Part shown: positions 12,798-16,057 of the stretch, piece after piece
Numbering within the stretch: position 1 is the first letter of the stretch
How the letters are laid out: each line of letters begins with the position of its first letter
DNA from: Verrucomicrobiota bacterium
GTDB lineage: Bacteria; Verrucomicrobiota; Verrucomicrobiia; Opitutales; Opitutaceae
Length of the DNA stretch: 16,057 nucleotides
Assembly (NCBI GenBank): GCA_023443985.1
Contig: JAEZSJ010000011.1
Coordinates: 1-16,057, forward strand
Reading direction: 5' to 3'
Made by a program: the position numbers and the translations under genes
The notes under the pieces: generated by a model
Told to the model about the DNA's origin: nothing
Seen by the model: only the letters and a program-made list of their open reading frames with translations
Databases searched by the model: none

Positions 12798-15005
12798 ATG
12801 GAACCTGCCGACCTGACCCAAGGCGACTTCACGCTCCCCGGCGAAGCCGGTTACGAACAGCTCACGCTCCGCCTCGCCAAGAAGTGGGGCGCCGACACCA
12901 TCCGCGACTCCGACGGCACCCAGCTCTCGCCCGAGATCGTGCAGTCGGGCTACGCGATCTATTCGACCGTCTGTCTCGTGCGCTCGATCCAGCCGTGGGC
13001 CCGCGAACACCACGACCAGTTGCAGCAGAACTTCCTGATGAGCTTCCCGGTCGTCGCCGAGAAGGCGACCACCACGATCACGCTGCTGGCCGGCTACTAC
13101 GCCGAGCAGTTCACCGTGAACTGGCAGGACAGCCCGAAGCAGTGGTGGCAGGTCTTCGACCGCACGACCGGCAAGGAGGTCGCGAAGGCGCGGTGGGCGG
13201 TGAACCCGAAGAAGGGCACCGTCACGATCCACGGCACTGTTCCAGGCCACAAATACACCGTGAACTTCCTCGCCCTGCGCCTGTGGGAGGAGATCTCGAT
13301 GTACAACCACCTCACGAACAACTGGGGCGACCGCGAGCACCTCGCCGCCGTCGACCCGATGCAGCCGGCGGTGCAGAAGCAGCTGCTCGCGTTCCTCGAG
13401 CGTTGGCTGGTCGAGCACAAGGACACGAAGGTTGTGCGCTTCACCTCGATGTTCTACAACTTCTCCTGGTTCTGGGGCGCCGACCACGCGCGGCTGCGCG
13501 ATGTGTATTCCGACTGGGGCGACTACGAGATGACCGTCAGCCCCCGCGCGCTGAAGCTCTTCGAGAAGAAGTTCGGCTACCGGCTCACCTCGGAGGACTT
13601 CGTCAACGGCGGCCTCTACAACTCCACGCACAACGCGCCCTCGCGCCGCTACTGCGACTACATGGAGTTCATCCACGAGTTCGTGATCGAGTTCGGCCGC
13701 CGGTGCATCGACCTCGTCCATAAGTATCAGAAGCTTGCGTACGTGTTCTACGACGACCACTGGGTCGGGGTGGAACCGAACAGCCCGCGTTTCGCCGAGT
13801 TCGGCTTCGACGGCCTGATCAAGTGCGTCTTCAACGCCTTCGAGGTGCGCCTCTGCGCGCATTCGACCGGGGTGAAGACCCACGAGCTCCGCCTCCATCC
13901 GTACCTCTTCCCGACCGGTCTCAAGGGCGAGCCCACCTTCAAGGAGGGCGGCAACCCCACGCTCGACGCGAAGAACTTCTGGATCGACGCCCGTCGCGGG
14001 CTCGTGCGCGCGCCGATCGATCGCATCGGCCTCGGCGGCTACCTCTCGCTCGTTGAGCCGTTCCCGGATTTCCAGGACTACATCGAGGGGCTCCTCAAGG
14101 AATTCCGCCTCCTGAAGTCCTTCCACGCGAGCGGCCAGCCGTGGGTGGCGCCCTTCAAGGTCGCCGTGCTCACCGCGTGGGGCAACCTGCGCGCCTGGAC
14201 CTGCTCCGGCCACTTCACCCCGGGCGTGGAGCTCTACGCCGTGCTCGAGTCCCTTGCCGGTCTCGCGCTCGACGTGCAGTTCATCAGCTTCGACGACCTT
14301 GTCGCCGAGGGTGTGCCCCCCGGCGTGAAGGTGATCATCAATGCCGGCCGCGCGGGCACCGCGTGGTCGGGCGGCCACTTCTGGAGCAACCCGGAGGTCG
14401 AGGCCATCCTCACGCAGTTCGTGCAGAAGGGCGGCGGCGTCGTCGGCGTGGGCGAGCCCAGCGCGCTCGCGCAGCCCGGCCAGCTCTTCAAGCTCGCGCA
14501 GGTGTTCGGCCTCGACCGCGACAGCGGCGAGCGCCTCGCCAACGGCAAGTTCAAGTTCGCCAAGCCCGAGGGCGCGTTCGCCCCGCACTTCATCACCGCC
14601 GACCTGCCGGCCGGCGTCGCGCCGGACTTCGCCAAGGATGTCGACGGCATCTATGTCCACGGTCCGGACACACAGGTCCTCGCGGAGCGCGACAACTCGC
14701 CGCGCCTGGCCGTGCACGGCTTCGGCAAGGGCCGCGCGGTCTATCTCAGCGGGTTCAAGTTCACGCCGGAGAACACCCGCCTGCTGCACCGCGCGCTCTA
14801 CTGGGCCGCGGCGAAGGAGGCCAAGTGGTCCGTGTGGAGCTCGGCGAACATTCGCACCGAGGCGACGTACTTCCCGAAGGCGAGGAAGCTCGTGGTGATC
14901 AACAACGCCGGCACCGACGAGACGACCACCGTCACCCTCGGCGATGGCGCCACGACCCAGGCCGTCAAACTGCCCGCACACGGCATCGCCATCCTCGACG
15001 CCTGA
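12798..15005 (+). CDS. GH112 beta-galactoside phosphorylase (lacto-N-biose or galactosyl-rhamnose phosphorylase)
   Basis: The protein has 735 residues, collinear by recall with the bifidobacterial galacto-N-biose/lacto-N-biose phosphorylase. Matching blocks are FTLPGEAGYEQ (11-21), WGADTIRDSDGT (30-41, with substrate-binding Arg36), MYNHLTNNWGDREH (168-181), VVRFTSMFYNFSW (212-224), TVSPRAL (246-252) and YRLTSEDFVNGG (261-272). YDDHWVGVEP (318-327) contains Asp320, which aligns with the catalytic acid Asp313 of the Bifidobacterium longum enzyme. IGLGGYLSL lies near 410. A glutamine-amidotransferase-like middle domain (ISFDDLVAEG; GGGVVGVGEPSA) and a small C-terminal beta domain follow. GH112 enzymes cleave beta-galactosyl disaccharides with phosphate to alpha-galactose 1-phosphate in the cytoplasm. 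The acceptor may be GlcNAc/GalNAc or L-rhamnose. The adjacent kduI favours rhamnose, but the sequence alone does not decide. No signal peptide is seen; its own terminator follows. Confidence 0.93.
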   Translation: MEPADLTQGDFTLPGEAGYEQLTLRLAKKWGADTIRDSDGTQLSPEIVQSGYAIYSTVCLVRSIQPWAREHHDQLQQNFLMSFPVVAEKATTTITLLAGYYAEQFTVNWQDSPKQWWQVFDRTTGKEVAKARWAVNPKKGTVTIHGTVPGHKYTVNFLALRLWEEISMYNHLTNNWGDREHLAAVDPMQPAVQKQLLAFLERWLVEHKDTKVVRFTSMFYNFSWFWGADHARLRDVYSDWGDYEMTVSPRALKLFEKKFGYRLTSEDFVNGGLYNSTHNAPSRRYCDYMEFIHEFVIEFGRRCIDLVHKYQKLAYVFYDDHWVGVEPNSPRFAEFGFDGLIKCVFNAFEVRLCAHSTGVKTHELRLHPYLFPTGLKGEPTFKEGGNPTLDAKNFWIDARRGLVRAPIDRIGLGGYLSLVEPFPDFQDYIEGLLKEFRLLKSFHASGQPWVAPFKVAVLTAWGNLRAWTCSGHFTPGVELYAVLESLAGLALDVQFISFDDLVAEGVPPGVKVIINAGRAGTAWSGGHFWSNPEVEAILTQFVQKGGGVVGVGEPSALAQPGQLFKLAQVFGLDRDSGERLANGKFKFAKPEGAFAPHFITADLPAGVAPDFAKDVDGIYVHGPDTQVLAERDNSPRLAVHGFGKGRAVYLSGFKFTPENTRLLHRALYWAAAKEAKWSVWSSANIRTEATYFPKARKLVVINNAGTDETTTVTLGDGATTQAVKLPAHGIAILDA

Positions 15006-15042
15006 GGGCGGCAGGTCGGTTTGTAGCCAAGAATCGATAACA

Positions 15043-15076
15043 GGCCGGCCGCTGCGAAGCGTGCCGGTCTTTTTTT
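15043..15076 (+). terminator. Intrinsic terminator after GH112
   Basis: GGCCGGC (15043-15049) pairs with GCCGGTC (15063-15069, one G-U), stacked on CGCT/AGCG with loop GCGA and one bulged T. Seven T residues (15070-15076) follow. It begins 37 nt after the GH112 stop and separates GH112 from kduI. Confidence 0.92.
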
Positions 15077-15241
15077 CGGGCGCACCGCGCGGCCCACGGG
15101 GTGGGGAGCACGGTGGCGCTTAAGGAATTTGTGCGCTTCGGACGGTCCGCGGCCCGCGGTTTTGCGGACGCGCCGGGAGTGTGGATCTTCGTGACCTGCT
15201 GCGCCGGCGACCCGCCGCGTGTGTTGCCCAACCATTCTGCC

Positions 15242-16057
15242 ATGACCATCCCAGAAAACCCGCTCGCTCGCATCGCGGCATCGCTGTCGCCCGAGGAACT
15301 TCGCCAGCAGTATCTCGTCACCGGCCTCTTCCAACCCGGGGAGCTCAAGCTCCGCTGGTGGGAGACGGATCGCACGATCGTGGGCGGCATCGTGCCGACG
15401 GCCGCGCCGCTGGCGTTGCCCAATCCCGCCGAGCTGCGGGCGGCCTTCTTCCTCGAGCGGCGCGAGGCGGGCGTGATCAATCTCGGCGGCGCGGGCGTGG
15501 TGCGCGTCGACGGCACCGACTACAGCTTGGCCAAGTGCGACGCGCTCTACCTGGGCCGCGGCGCGAAGGCGGTGGAGTTCCGCTCGGCGAACGCCGCCGA
15601 GCCGGCGAAGTTCTATTTCCTCTCGTACTCGGCCCATGCGGCCCATCCGACCAAGCACGTGCCCTTCGCCGCGATGCAGCCGAACAAGCTCGGCTCGCGC
15701 GAGAACGCCAATGAGCGCACGATCTACAAGGCCATCCACGCCGGCGCGGTCGACACCTGCCAGGTCGTCATGGGCTTCACGCGCCTGGAGACCGGCAGCG
15801 TGTGGAACACGATGCCGCCGCACACCCACTCGCGCCGCTCGGAGGTGTATCTGTATTTTGATCTGCCGGCCGACCAGGCGGTCTTCCATTTCATGGGCAG
15901 CCCGCAGGCGACGCGCCACCTGGTGATGCGCAACTTCGATGTCGTGCTTTCGCCGCCGTGGTCGATCCACTGCGGTGTCGGCACCGCCGCGTACACCTTC
16001 GTCTGGGGCATGGGCGGCGAGAACCGCGACTACGCCGACATGGATCCCGCGCCGCTG
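15242..16057 (+). CDS. kduI: 5-keto-4-deoxyuronate isomerase (4-deoxy-L-threo-5-hexosulose-uronate ketol-isomerase), 3' end outside the window
   Basis: The frame is open from the ATG at 15242 to the last base, giving 272 residues; the E. coli protein is 278 long, so only a few residues are missing. KduI isomerises 5-keto-4-deoxyuronate to 3-deoxy-D-glycero-2,5-hexodiulosonate in the breakdown of unsaturated galacturonate from pectin. The zinc-site motif PPHTHSRRSEVYLYF gives ligands His194, His196 and Glu201, with His243 in WSIHCGVG. These are offset by two from the E. coli ligands His196, His198, Glu203 and His245. PNKLGSRENANERTIYK and YTFVWGMGGENRDYADMD are also family-typical. It is cytoplasmic. 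The leader has no Shine-Dalgarno. The 165 bp between the GH112 terminator and the ATG contain only a weak GC hairpin (CCGC 15147-15150 with GCGG 15156-15159, then TTTT), and no clear promoter. kdu partners may lie just beyond the window. Confidence 0.95.
   Translation, partial: MTIPENPLARIAASLSPEELRQQYLVTGLFQPGELKLRWWETDRTIVGGIVPTAAPLALPNPAELRAAFFLERREAGVINLGGAGVVRVDGTDYSLAKCDALYLGRGAKAVEFRSANAAEPAKFYFLSYSAHAAHPTKHVPFAAMQPNKLGSRENANERTIYKAIHAGAVDTCQVVMGFTRLETGSVWNTMPPHTHSRRSEVYLYFDLPADQAVFHFMGSPQATRHLVMRNFDVVLSPPWSIHCGVGTAAYTFVWGMGGENRDYADMDPAPL

Noticed and set aside
12198..14981. 927-codon open frame on the minus strand
   Set aside because: It spans the AraC and GH112 genes on the opposite strand. 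Composition is shadow-like, and the plus-strand genes are unmistakable.
15147..15163. GC hairpin followed by TTTT upstream of kduI, as a possible attenuator
   Set aside because: The stem is only 4 bp with four T residues. Alternative pairings exist (GTCCGC 15145-15150 with GCGGAC 15164-15169), so it is not convincing as a terminator or riboswitch.

Overview
The window reads as a GC-rich chromosome of a verrucomicrobium, most likely an Opitutaceae-type carbohydrate degrader. This is inferred from gene content: a PEP-CTERM protein with a choice-of-anchor A domain, a DUF5107-TPR protein beside a GH2 glycosidase, a TonB-dependent receptor without a SusD partner, a GH112 phosphorylase and KduI. 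None of the eight gene starts that can be seen has a recognisable Shine-Dalgarno sequence. No rRNA, tRNA, CRISPR array or insertion sequence was seen.

Left part (1-2456). A partial, unrecognised ORF (1-390) is followed by a HycF/HycG-like iron-sulfur protein (466-1305). That protein joins a two-[4Fe-4S] ferredoxin domain to a group 4 hydrogenase / complex I small-subunit domain, and no other hydrogenase gene is visible. Convergent to it, with a 2-bp gap, is an exported PEP-CTERM protein of visibly lower GC (1308-2456, minus).

Central part (2667-8956, minus). A GH2 glycoside hydrolase and a DUF5107-TPR protein form a probable two-gene operon. The 140-bp spacer holds a pair of facing REP-like hairpins with GTAG feet; one foot supplies the GH2 stop codon. 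It also holds a 30-bp pyrimidine-rich element that recurs (29/30) upstream of the hydrogenase-like gene, 35 nt from the start codon in both cases.

Right part (9230-16057, plus). Divergent from the GH2 operon are a TonB-dependent receptor with a strong terminator, an AraC-family regulator, a GH112 beta-galactoside phosphorylase with its own terminator, and a kduI gene cut by the window end. The working model is a locus for galactose-containing oligosaccharides. The receptor imports the substrate, GH2 and the DUF5107 protein trim it, GH112 cleaves a galactosyl disaccharide with phosphate to alpha-galactose 1-phosphate, and KduI handles the unsaturated uronate from pectin. Having kduI next to GH112 suggests galactosyl-rhamnose from rhamnogalacturonan I as the GH112 substrate, rather than lacto-N-biose or galacto-N-biose. 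That is inference.
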